Assembly: GCA_012729015.1 (NCBI GenBank)
Contig: JAAYDY010000001.1
Coordinates: forward strand, 1 to 64,000
Direction: 5' to 3'
DNA: 64,000 nucleotides
From: Phycisphaerae bacterium
GTDB lineage: Bacteria > Planctomycetota > Phycisphaerae > FEN-1346 > JAACEH01
Shown: positions 8,071 through 15,968 of the stretch, one piece after another
How the letters are laid out: every line of letters begins with the position of its first letter
Position numbering within the stretch: position 1 is the stretch's first letter
The notes under the pieces: model-generated
What the model was told of the DNA's origin: nothing
The model's input: only the letters and a program-made list of their open reading frames with translations
Databases searched by the model: none
Program-made: the position numbers and the translations under genes

Positions 8071-8943
8071 ATGTTGCACGCAATGCGTAAAACGAGGATC
8101 TGCCGCGGGTTCACGATGATCGAACTCCTGATCGTGGTCGTCATCATCACCATCCTGATGACCGTCGCCATGATCGCCATGCGGCCGATCCTGGAACGGG
8201 TCGCCCGGGTCCGGTGCGGCGCGCAGCTCAGCGCGGTCCTCAGCGCCTACATGTCCTACGTGACCCAGCACTCGAAGTACTTCCCGCCGCTGTACGACCC
8301 CAAGGAATACGACTTCGTGAAGGCACGCCAAGGAGTTGATGCTTACAGTGGCAATCCTTTTGACAACTACTTCATCACCAACCGCAAGGCCTATTTCTCC
8401 GCCGGTTTCGGGCCGCTCGTGGCCCACGGCCTGATCAAGAGCGAGTACTTCGTCTGCCCCGGCGTAGCCGACACGGAGGAAAGCTGGTGGCGCAAGAGCT
8501 CAGTGGCCGACGCCGAGTACTGGTGGCAGGAAGACCCCAACCCGAACCCCGAGAACGCCTGGCGCGAAAGAAAGACGATTTCCGATCCGTCCTTCGCCTC
8601 CTACTGCATCCGCCACAGACTCTACCCCTGGACGCCCGCCCAGGTCAGTTCGGCCCAGGACAAGGAAACCAATGTCGCGACCCAAGGCGGGGTCGCCAAG
8701 ATGATCGCCAAGTACGGCCGACGTGCCATTCTGGCAGACAACCTGACGAAACGGCGGATGGTCGAGGAACGCCATGGCAACGGCGTGAACGCGGCGTACA
8801 TCGACGGCTCGGTCGAGTTCTGCGACAACGACCAGTTCATGGAAATCCTCCAGGGTGAGGATAAGAAGAAGGACAAAGTGAGCGAGACCGAGCTCGACAT
8901 ACTGTGGTACCTTCTGGATAGTGGAAGACTGCCGGACGACTGA
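8071..8943 (+). CDS. Type II secretion-type pseudopilin / prepilin-like protein
   Basis: A 290-residue protein with a class III signal: basic leader ending in Gly, then FTMIELL and a long hydrophobic helix (residues about 14-40). This is the substrate pattern for the prepilin peptidase and N-methylase. The C-terminal part has the AAYIDGSVEF-type motif seen in the large family of PVC-group pseudopilin-like proteins (H-x-G-G/N-x-x-N-x-x-x-x-D-G-S-V). The ATG follows CCGGAGG. It stands alone, without other secretion genes, as is common in planctomycetes, which carry many dispersed copies. It probably localises to the cell envelope; the precise role is unknown. Confidence 0.8.
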   Translation: MLHAMRKTRICRGFTMIELLIVVVIITILMTVAMIAMRPILERVARVRCGAQLSAVLSAYMSYVTQHSKYFPPLYDPKEYDFVKARQGVDAYSGNPFDNYFITNRKAYFSAGFGPLVAHGLIKSEYFVCPGVADTEESWWRKSSVADAEYWWQEDPNPNPENAWRERKTISDPSFASYCIRHRLYPWTPAQVSSAQDKETNVATQGGVAKMIAKYGRRAILADNLTKRRMVEERHGNGVNAAYIDGSVEFCDNDQFMEILQGEDKKKDKVSETELDILWYLLDSGRLPDD

Positions 8944-9055
8944 TGGGTGCGCACGAATGGCGACTTAAGGCCGGAGCAGGCAACCGGACACTTGGCAATC
9001 AGGACAAACAGGGGGCTCGGTTCTGCTAGGCTGTCGAATAGCCATCACGGGAAAG

Positions 9056-9089
9056 CACGGGGGCCGCATCACGTGCGGCCCCGTGGTTT
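9056..9089. terminator. Bidirectional hairpin between convergent genes
   Basis: CACGGGGGCCGCA and TGCGGCCCCGTGG form a 12-13 bp GC-rich stem with a TCACG loop, followed by GTTTG. It lies between the 3' ends of the pseudopilin (8943) and the RCC1 protein (9112), where a shared terminator is expected. Confidence 0.7.
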
Positions 9090-9111
9090 GCCAGCTTCTA
9101 CCCGAAGTTGC

Positions 9112-11217
9112 CTACGGAATCGGGATGCCGTTCAGAATGTTCACCAGCAACGACATGTCGCCGGGTTCGGCGCCACCGTTGGTGTCCAGATCGAACATCC
9201 AGTAGTTGTATCCAGGCGGCAGCGGCATGCCGTTGAGGCGGTTGATCAACAGAGCCATGTCTCCGGGCTCGGTGCCTCCGTTGCCATCAATGTCGCCAAG
9301 CTTGCGACACCTGAAGCTGACCTGCTGTGATGTCTGCCCCGCGATGTTGCCGGTGACCGTCAACTGAAGATCCAGGGTACCGGTTCCGGTGCTGCCGTCG
9401 CTCCTCATGCTGCCGTAGACGTATTTCACAAGCGGATTCGACTCCGGGTCATCGACAACAAACACCTCGCCGCTGCCGCTGCCCGGCACCTTCGAGACCG
9501 ACAGCGACGCGCTGTAGTTCCCGGCAAGATCGGTCACCGTGGCGGTCACTCGGACGGCGTGGCCCGCGTTCGCGATGATGCTCGGGGTATTCTGGTACGC
9601 CCAGTCGGTCGGGGTGAGTTCGCAGGCGTTAATCATGGAGAAAGTGAATGTCGGCCCCGGGTCGAAGTGGGCCACCAGGCTCCGGTTGCCGGCCATCATC
9701 AGTTCCTGAACCAGGTAGTCACTGATATCGTCGCAACCTTCGGGGACAGGCATCAGGTCGCCAGTCCACCCACGCCATATCCATCCCGGACTGACCGACG
9801 CGGATACACTGACCACCTGGCCGAAGTCGAACTGCTGGCCTGCCGGCTCAACGGTAAACGAGGTAGCTCCCGGCGGATCGCTCTGGACCGTCAACGTGAA
9901 CGTGTCAATCGGCTCGTCCTTCGTGACAACTCCGTGGAGACCCCCGCGGGCGTAATCCACGACGTGGGTCATCTGCCACACCGGCACAAGGCCCAGAGGA
10001 TTGGCCCCGCCAATCTCGTAGAAAAGCGATGGGTCCGTGAGCACCCACAGAGTTCCGTCCGAACGCAGGAAGAGTATCTCCGCGGCGAAGAATGGGAACA
10101 GAAAGGGCGACGTCGGCAGTGCGCCCGGCCTGCCATAGGCACGGTCGAGGTCGGATGCAAGGCCAATTGCCCAGGGGCCCTCCACCTGAACAGGAGTGTC
10201 CGTGTCAAGGTCCCAGATCCATGCCGTTCCATCGTTGAAATGCACGAACTCCCAGTCAATGGCGGCGACATTCTGGAGCACGCTCTGCCCGTCCTGTGCC
10301 AGCACCACCTGGGGCACCGTGTGAATGCCCTCCGGCAGGAAGTGTCCACACCAACCCCATGCAAGCGCTGTCCCATCCGCTCGCAGGGCAACAGATGCGA
10401 ACGAATCCGGTGGGCACGACACGGCAACAATGCTTGCCCCCGCCGGCAGGATAGCCTTGAGAGGGAGCTGGTACCAACTGTGCTGATCGCCAACGCCGAG
10501 TTGCCCGAACATGTTGCGTCCGCAACCGATAACCGTGCCGTCGCCGCGAAGTGCCAGCAGATGCTGCCTGAAATCAATGGCCTCAATCCCCTGGAGGAAC
10601 TCCTCCTGTTCCTGCTCGTCCTCGGGCGCCAGTACCTGAACCGGACGGTTGGAACCTCCTGCGGTGATCACTGTGCCTGGAAGAGCGCCCCCGCCCCACA
10701 TCCAGACTGTGCCATCGGCCTTCAGAGCGACCGACACATCCCCATCCGCCCTCACATCAACCACGCCGGTGAGGTATCCTGCCTCGCCTTGCGGCGCCAC
10801 CACTCGCACGGGCACTTCACTGCGGTCGTTGGGTGCCCCTCCGGCGCCGTTGCCCAGTTGCCCTGAGGAATTGCAGCCCCAGGCGTAGACCGCCCCATCC
10901 GAGGTAACCGCCAGCGTGTGATAATAGCCGGCCGCAATGGCGATCACGTTGGTGAGGTAGCCGTTGCCACCCGGCCCAAGAACCCTCGTGGGCACCCACA
11001 CGTAAGATGCCCCGCCCCCCAATTGGCTCTCTCCATTGCCAAGTTGCCCATACATGTTATCACCCCAGGTGTATACGGAATCTGCGCCCGTTTGGGCCGC
11101 AGCCTCGCCGGCGACGAATCCAAGGCCGGCCAACCAGATCAGCAACACCGCAACCACGCGCGGTTGCACAAACATGCGCCTCATCAACAACCTTCCAGTT
11201 GCTCCAGCCTTCTTCAT
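9112..11217 (-). CDS. Secreted RCC1-repeat protein with dockerin-like C-terminus
   Basis: A 701-residue exported protein. A signal peptide (about residues 1-35, ending G-E-A-A-A-Q) is followed by RCC1-type propeller repeats recognisable as VYTWGDNMYGQLGNG, VYAWGCNSSGQLGNG and C-G-R-N-M-F-G-Q-L-G-V-G. Next comes a bacterial beta-sandwich region (PGATSFTVEP to WRGWTGDL, InlB/Big-like). The C-terminus has two dockerin type I-like calcium loops, GDIDGNGGTEPGDMALLINR and DLDTNGGAEPGDMSLLVN. ATG 11217 follows a strong GGAGGATC. Dockerin-like ends are frequent in planctomycetal secreted proteins without cellulosomes. An extracellular binding role is likely; no catalytic motif was seen. Confidence 0.8.
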   Translation of the reverse strand: MKKAGATGRLLMRRMFVQPRVVAVLLIWLAGLGFVAGEAAAQTGADSVYTWGDNMYGQLGNGESQLGGGASYVWVPTRVLGPGGNGYLTNVIAIAAGYYHTLAVTSDGAVYAWGCNSSGQLGNGAGGAPNDRSEVPVRVVAPQGEAGYLTGVVDVRADGDVSVALKADGTVWMWGGGALPGTVITAGGSNRPVQVLAPEDEQEQEEFLQGIEAIDFRQHLLALRGDGTVIGCGRNMFGQLGVGDQHSWYQLPLKAILPAGASIVAVSCPPDSFASVALRADGTALAWGWCGHFLPEGIHTVPQVVLAQDGQSVLQNVAAIDWEFVHFNDGTAWIWDLDTDTPVQVEGPWAIGLASDLDRAYGRPGALPTSPFLFPFFAAEILFLRSDGTLWVLTDPSLFYEIGGANPLGLVPVWQMTHVVDYARGGLHGVVTKDEPIDTFTLTVQSDPPGATSFTVEPAGQQFDFGQVVSVSASVSPGWIWRGWTGDLMPVPEGCDDISDYLVQELMMAGNRSLVAHFDPGPTFTFSMINACELTPTDWAYQNTPSIIANAGHAVRVTATVTDLAGNYSASLSVSKVPGSGSGEVFVVDDPESNPLVKYVYGSMRSDGSTGTGTLDLQLTVTGNIAGQTSQQVSFRCRKLGDIDGNGGTEPGDMALLINRLNGMPLPPGYNYWMFDLDTNGGAEPGDMSLLVNILNGIPIP

Positions 11218-11314
11218 TGTTGATCCTCCAAAGAATGGGCAACACGGGGCGTGTATGCCAAGACCCACCGATTGCGCCCGCTGCGAAACCGACCGCCTGG
11301 CACCACCCGCGAGC

Positions 11315-11320
11315 ATTATA
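11315..11320 (-). promoter_or_regulatory. Candidate -10 box for the RCC1 gene
   Basis: On the minus strand this reads GCG-TATAAT-GC, a consensus -10 about 95 nt upstream of the start codon. No good -35 lies at 16-18 nt. The surrounding 11321-11400 stretch is AT-rich for this genome. Confidence 0.4.
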
Positions 11321-11432
11321 CGCCACCTCTCCATTCTCGCTAGGTTTTTGTATTGTATTTTCGTTTATGTTTCGATTTTGTGACACACGACTGGCATTCC
11401 TCGTTCGCACGCTCGCACGGCACCTTATGCGC

Positions 11433-11462
11433 TTGCGGATTACCCCATCTGGCATTCATAAT
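11433..11462 (+). promoter_or_regulatory. Candidate sigma-70-like promoter for murJ
   Basis: TTGCGG (11433-11438) is followed after 18 nt by CATAAT (11457-11462), about 70 nt upstream of the GTG start. The match is moderate and is not backed by any regulator motif. Confidence 0.3.
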
Positions 11463-11530
11463 GTCGCTCATGCCGCCGCCCAACGGTTGAGTGCGGCCGT
11501 GCGTGGTCCAGCCGTGCTGAGAGGTGATTC

Positions 11531-13156
11531 GTGAGCGGGGACTTTGTCAGACATGCTCGGACGATGTCGTTGTTGACCATGGCCAGTCGGCTGCTGGGCG
11601 TGGTGCGTGATGCGGCGTTGGCCTTTGCGCTGGGCACGTCGTTGCCCATGGACGCCTTCAGCGTGGCGTTTCTCATTCCGAACCTGTTCCGCCGGCTGTT
11701 CAGCGAGGGGGCCCTCTCGGCCGCATTTCTGCCGGTCTTCACCGGCCTGGACGAGCAGGGCGACCGCCCGGCGGCCCAGCGGCTGGCGAATCTGGCCATC
11801 ACGCTGCTGGTGGCCATTCTGGCGGCGCTGGTGCTGGCGGGCGAGGGCATTATCCTGGCCTGGCGCACCCTGGGCGATCCGTCGCCGCGGCTCGGGCTGA
11901 CCCTGGGCCTGACGGCCGTCATGCTCCCCTTCGCCATCGGCATTTGCCTGGTGGGCCTGCTCCAGGCGATTCTGAACGTGCGGGGCCATTTCGCCATGCC
12001 GGCCGCGGCGCCGGTGCTCCTGAACGTCCTGGTGATCGTCGCGGCAGTGCTGGCCGCGCCGCTCGTGGGCGACTCGAAGGTCGCCCGGGTCTACGTCGTC
12101 GCAGCGAGCGTGCTGGCGGCCTCCGTGGCGATGGTGGCGGTCCAGGTGCCCATGCTGCGACGCCACGGCCTGCACTACCGGCCGGCGTGGGACCTGGCGT
12201 CGCCGCACTTGCGGCAGGTGGCATCGCTGATGCTGCCGATGATGCTCGGTCTGGGCGTGGTGCAGTTGAATGTGCTGATGGATCGCGTGATCGCGCTGGG
12301 GCTGAGCGGCTCGATCGGCGCCGACGGCCGCGAGATCACGGAGTTTCATCTCCTCGGCCGCACGATCGCCTATCCGATGCGTCAGGGGGCGGCGTCGGTG
12401 ATGTACTACGCGCAGCACCTGTACCAGTTGCCAATGGGGGTGTTCGTGGTGGCCATCGGGACGGCGATCTTCCCGGCGCTGTCGCGGCACGCCCACCACG
12501 GGGACCACCGCGGCCTGGCCGAGACGCTGAACCGCGGCCTGCGGGTGGCGACGTTCATTGCCCTGCCCTGCACGGTGGGCCTGATGCTGGTGGCCGAGCC
12601 GCTGGTGCGCGTGATGTTCGAGCGAGGGCGGTTCTCGCCGGACGACACGCCGCGCGTGGCCATGCTGACGTGCGTGTACACGGCGGGGCTGGCCGGCTAT
12701 GCGACGCTGCACCTGGTGACGCGGGCCTTTTTCGCCCTGAAGGAGACGCGGCTGCCGGTGAAGCTGTCGGCGGCGGCGGCGGGGCTGAACCTCGTGCTGA
12801 ACCTGGTGCTGATCTGGCCGTTCGGCGTGCAGGGACTGGCCCTGGCGACGGTCATTGCCGCGGCAGCGCAGGTGCTCGCGCTGGTGCTGCTGCTGCGGCG
12901 TCGGATCGGCCGTCTGGGTCTGCGCCGCTACGTGGCGGGGCTGCTGCGCACGTCGCTGGCCACGGGGGCCATGGCCGCAGCCGCCTGGGCCGCCATGCGC
13001 GCCGCCGCATGGACCGGCTGGGAAGGCGATTCGACGCGGCAGGCGGTGGTGACGGTGGTGGCCGGAGTGGTCTCCGGCGCCGCGGCCTTCGTGGCCGCCG
13101 CCAGACTGATGCGCATGAGCGAACTGAGCGAAGCCCTGAGCCGGGGGCGGAGCTGA
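11531..13156 (+). CDS. murJ: MurJ/MviN lipid II flippase
   Basis: A 541-residue polytopic protein with about 14 hydrophobic segments and the MurJ N-terminal pattern: SRLLGVVRDAALAFALG, then D-A-F-x-V-A-F-L-I-P-N-L-F-R-R-L-F-S-E-G-A-L-S-A-A-F-L-P-V-F. MurJ moves undecaprenyl-linked peptidoglycan precursor across the inner membrane, so its presence suggests peptidoglycan synthesis. The GTG start follows GAGAGGTG. Its stop lies one base from the stop of the convergent DUF5131 gene, with no room for a terminator. Confidence 0.92.
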   Translation: MSGDFVRHARTMSLLTMASRLLGVVRDAALAFALGTSLPMDAFSVAFLIPNLFRRLFSEGALSAAFLPVFTGLDEQGDRPAAQRLANLAITLLVAILAALVLAGEGIILAWRTLGDPSPRLGLTLGLTAVMLPFAIGICLVGLLQAILNVRGHFAMPAAAPVLLNVLVIVAAVLAAPLVGDSKVARVYVVAASVLAASVAMVAVQVPMLRRHGLHYRPAWDLASPHLRQVASLMLPMMLGLGVVQLNVLMDRVIALGLSGSIGADGREITEFHLLGRTIAYPMRQGAASVMYYAQHLYQLPMGVFVVAIGTAIFPALSRHAHHGDHRGLAETLNRGLRVATFIALPCTVGLMLVAEPLVRVMFERGRFSPDDTPRVAMLTCVYTAGLAGYATLHLVTRAFFALKETRLPVKLSAAAAGLNLVLNLVLIWPFGVQGLALATVIAAAAQVLALVLLLRRRIGRLGLRRYVAGLLRTSLATGAMAAAAWAAMRAAAWTGWEGDSTRQAVVTVVAGVVSGAAAFVAAARLMRMSELSEALSRGRS

Positions 13157-13157
13157 C

Positions 13158-13901
13158 CTATGCGACGCCTATCGAGGCAACCGCTTCGGTATGCGCGTCG
13201 GGCATCTCGTCCCATGTGCGTCCGTCGAGCAACCGCCCAGCCCGTTTCTTGCGGACTCCGCCCCACTGCTTGAAGAAAAAGGGCACGTCCGCGTCCAGAC
13301 ACTGATCGCGGATGTCCGTGACCCAGGCCTGATCCATGGGACGCGCGCCGGGGCCCGACTCGCCGCCAACAACCACCCAGTGAATCCCATCAAGATCCAG
13401 TTGCGGCAAGGGTCCGAGCAGGGGTTCGATCGAAAGGAATCTGACGGCAGCATGCACTGAGCGCAGGAGGTCGATGCGGTAAGCACAGTCGGCATTCTCG
13501 ACGGTGACTCCCATCCAGACGTTCGGCCCCCAGTCGAGAGCAGGGGCAAGCTCGGCAAGACGCTCGGCGCGTTTGGTGAGCACCTGATAGGTGTGCCAGT
13601 CGGCTGTGCGCATGGTATGGAATACGTCATGAATGAACCGCACCGACACTTTCTCGTGGAACAGGTCGCTCATGGAATTGACGAAGATCATCTGCGGCTT
13701 CCGCCAAGACAGAGGCAGGTCGAGCACGTGGGGATGGGTCGTCACTCGAAACCCGTTGCGGTAGTTGGGCTGCCCCATGGCCTTCAATCGTCGCGTCATG
13801 CGTTCCGCATAGCAGTGAGCGCAGCCGGCACTGATCTTCGTGCAGCCCGTGACCGGATTCCACGTGGACTCAGTCCATTCGATAGCAGAGTTGGCACCCA
13901 T
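13158..13901 (-). CDS. DUF5131 / phage Gp37-Gp68-like three-Cys-motif protein
   Basis: A 247-residue protein with the family signature [20 protein letters not shown]. Cysteines 20, 27 and 30 form a C-x6-C-x2-C cluster reminiscent of a radical-SAM [4Fe-4S] site with unusual spacing. Downstream motifs are [48 protein letters not shown] and FFFKQWGG, all typical of DUF5131. The ATG abuts the TGA of the upstream TcmP gene, and its CTGGAGAATC ribosome site lies inside that gene, indicating a tight two-gene operon. Family knowledge: DUF5131 occurs in phages and mobile DNA, often beside TcmP. I know of no established biochemical activity; nucleic-acid or nucleotide modification is a guess. Confidence 0.88.
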   Translation of the reverse strand: MGANSAIEWTESTWNPVTGCTKISAGCAHCYAERMTRRLKAMGQPNYRNGFRVTTHPHVLDLPLSWRKPQMIFVNSMSDLFHEKVSVRFIHDVFHTMRTADWHTYQVLTKRAERLAELAPALDWGPNVWMGVTVENADCAYRIDLLRSVHAAVRFLSIEPLLGPLPQLDLDGIHWVVVGGESGPGARPMDQAWVTDIRDQCLDADVPFFFKQWGGVRKKRAGRLLDGRTWDEMPDAHTEAVASIGVA

Positions 13902-14789
13902 TCACAGATTCTCCAGAAGGTGTGATGCAATACGAACGGCTATCTCGGCGGCCGTGCCTCTCCTGTTACTCGCAGCGAAGAACAACTGGAACAGCGGCGA
14001 GCCCTTGCTGTTGCAGAGCACCCGAGGCTTCTCGGCCACCTTGGCAAAGACGCCTCTGAGACGCTCCAGGTAGAAGTCGCGTATACGGTCAAAGTCACCG
14101 GCTTTCGTGACCTTCTCAAACGACTGGCCCAGGATGTCATCCTCCCGCCTCGTCTGATAGAACCTCTCGAACCACTCGTCGGTACCGAAGATGCGGCCCA
14201 AGGCGGAGCGATGAACCTTACGAGAATCCCGGGAAAGCAACCGATTGACGGCCATGAGAGGAAACAGTATCCAGACATCAATCGCCTGGGTTCTGGCAAT
14301 GGCCTCGATGGTCGCCCACTCCACCTCGGTAGCAAATGGATCGATGAAGACAACCGCACGAGCGCCGACCCAACTCTGGTTCGTGCAGAAGTCACGCAGA
14401 AAAGCATTGGCGTCCGACTGGATGACCTGAATACAGCCCTTCTTGTCCGGATGGTCCTGGCCGAGTTTGCCAAGTTCTGAGACCTTGGCCGCATCGGACT
14501 CCACGAAGATGTACCGGTGAAACGCCGGCTCTGTCTCCAAGGCGAGTTTCGCCGATCCTTTCAGGAATCCCTGCGACTCGTCCTGATCAGTCTCCTGAAA
14601 CAGGTCCGGCATCCGAGACCGTGAGCGACGCTGTTGCCTGTACCCTGTTCCCGCGAAGGCATCAACGTAGATGCGGGTGAAGGGTTGCTTCTTCAACGCC
14701 GTATTGTAACTTGAAAGGTACTCGGCCAAGATGGCGAGTTTCTGCTCGGTCCAACTGCCGCCAAACAACTGCATCTGGTCGTTCGTCAT
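13902..14789 (-). CDS. tcmP: Three-Cys-motif partner protein TcmP
   Basis: A 295-residue protein matching the TcmP family. The N-terminal W-T-E-Q-K-L-x-x-L-x-x-Y is followed by YVDAFAGTG (residues 41-49, like motif I of SAM-dependent methyltransferases), FVESD (95-99, like the acidic motif II) and VVFIDPFA (147-153, similar to the D-P-P-Y catalytic motif IV). The C-terminus has LFQLFFAASN. I therefore infer a Rossmann methyltransferase-like core, although activity in the family is not established to my knowledge. ATG 14789 follows GGGAGCGACC. Base composition is visibly less GC-rich than the flanking murJ and propeller genes, which fits lateral acquisition with its DUF5131 partner. Confidence 0.88.
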   Translation of the reverse strand: MTNDQMQLFGGSWTEQKLAILAEYLSSYNTALKKQPFTRIYVDAFAGTGYRQQRRSRSRMPDLFQETDQDESQGFLKGSAKLALETEPAFHRYIFVESDAAKVSELGKLGQDHPDKKGCIQVIQSDANAFLRDFCTNQSWVGARAVVFIDPFATEVEWATIEAIARTQAIDVWILFPLMAVNRLLSRDSRKVHRSALGRIFGTDEWFERFYQTRREDDILGQSFEKVTKAGDFDRIRDFYLERLRGVFAKVAEKPRVLCNSKGSPLFQLFFAASNRRGTAAEIAVRIASHLLENL

Positions 14790-14829
14790 GGTCGCTCCCG
14801 CCTCGTCACCTCCATCATTCTATCGGCAT

Positions 14830-15687
14830 CTACTCCCTCTGCCACTTGTATTTCATGATGCCGCCGGTGTCCTGGGCGACGTAGGCGTGGTGCTGGTCGT
14901 CGAGGGCGAAGCCTTCCTGGTTGTCGCCGGGGAAGGCCCAGGTGCGGACGACGGCGCCGTCGCGTTTGACCTCGAAGAGGGTGTCGGTGCTGTCGCTCAG
15001 GACGTAGAGGCGGTCGCGGGAACCGTCGTAGCAGACAGCCGAGAGGTCCACCGTGCCAAGGTCGATCATGCGGACGATCCTGCACGCGGGCTCGTCGCCC
15101 TTGCCGCCGCTGACCAGCGGCACCTCGACCTCGAACAGGGCCGAGACCTCGCCGGAGGTCGTCCGGTTCATGCACTGATGGGCCACGATGAACGTGCCGC
15201 CCTCGGGGTGCCTGGGGTCGGGGATGAACGTGATGCCTTCGATGCCGTCGCCGCCGGGTTTCATGACGGTCTTGCCCTCGAAGGTCCGCTCGACGGCGAA
15301 GGTGCGCCGGGTGGCCAGCGTCTCGGGGTCGATCTCGAGGATCTTCTCCTCTCCCTCAACGGCGACATAGACCATGCCGGTGACAGGATGGACGGTCACG
15401 TCCTCGTAATCGCGCCACTTCTTGCCGCGAAGTTGCCGCACCATGGTGCCGTCGCTACGCATTTCGCAGACGTGGCCTTCGTCGCTGACCACGAAGAGGG
15501 TTTGCCGCTTGCCGTGCCAGGCGATGCCGGAAGGTTCGGGCCAGCGGTTGCCATCGATGTTGGCGATCCACTTGCCGGGGAAGGGTTCGCGGGCGACGAG
15601 GTCGCGCCTGGCGCCGTCGGAGGCGACCACCGCGGCCAGGGTGAGTCCGAGCGCAACGGCCAGCACCACGATGGCCACTCGTCGCAT
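14830..15687 (-). CDS. Exported SdiA-regulated-like beta-propeller protein
   Basis: A 285-residue protein with a signal peptide (MRRVAIVVLAVALGLTLA, about 25 residues). Its body carries propeller motifs of the SdiA-regulated / phytase-esterase-like superfamily: PEPSGIAWHGKRQTLFVVSD, DYEDVTVHP, G-I-E-G-I-T-F-I-P-D, DLSAVCYD and QEGFALDD. ATG 15687 follows GGGAGGTGG; the ATG 57 nt upstream is rejected because it would bury the signal peptide. These proteins are periplasmic or surface-exposed and bind calcium or sugar-phosphate-like ligands in some members. Function here is unknown. Confidence 0.75.
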   Translation of the reverse strand: MRRVAIVVLAVALGLTLAAVVASDGARRDLVAREPFPGKWIANIDGNRWPEPSGIAWHGKRQTLFVVSDEGHVCEMRSDGTMVRQLRGKKWRDYEDVTVHPVTGMVYVAVEGEEKILEIDPETLATRRTFAVERTFEGKTVMKPGGDGIEGITFIPDPRHPEGGTFIVAHQCMNRTTSGEVSALFEVEVPLVSGGKGDEPACRIVRMIDLGTVDLSAVCYDGSRDRLYVLSDSTDTLFEVKRDGAVVRTWAFPGDNQEGFALDDQHHAYVAQDTGGIMKYKWQRE

Positions 15688-15855
15688 GGCTGTCCACCTC
15701 CCGATCCGTTGAACCCGCCCGGGGCGTCCCGGGTGCTGCCTCAAAGGCGTGCCGCCCGCACGTATTCATTATAGGGTGTCACACGAGGACCTCCAGGGAT
15801 TTCGCGCCATTGGACGACGCAAGCGGCAATCCCCATGCGACACATGCCAGAACCT

Positions 15856-15884
15856 TGACTCGGCGTGCGTGTTCTGGTAGAGTC
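15856..15884 (+). promoter_or_regulatory. Sigma-70-like promoter for PEP carboxykinase
   Basis: TTGACT (15856-15861), a 17-nt spacer, then TAGAGT (15879-15884), giving a leader of about 75 nt. The hexamers lie within an inverted repeat, CTTGACT at 15855-15861 and AGTCAAG at 15882-15888, which could be an operator. Confidence 0.5.
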
Positions 15885-15968
15885 AAGTGCTTTTTGAGGC
15901 CCGTGTATGGTCGGCAGTGGGCCACGGACCCGGAAGAGTCACCGTCGTCTTTGTATCGCGAGGTAACC

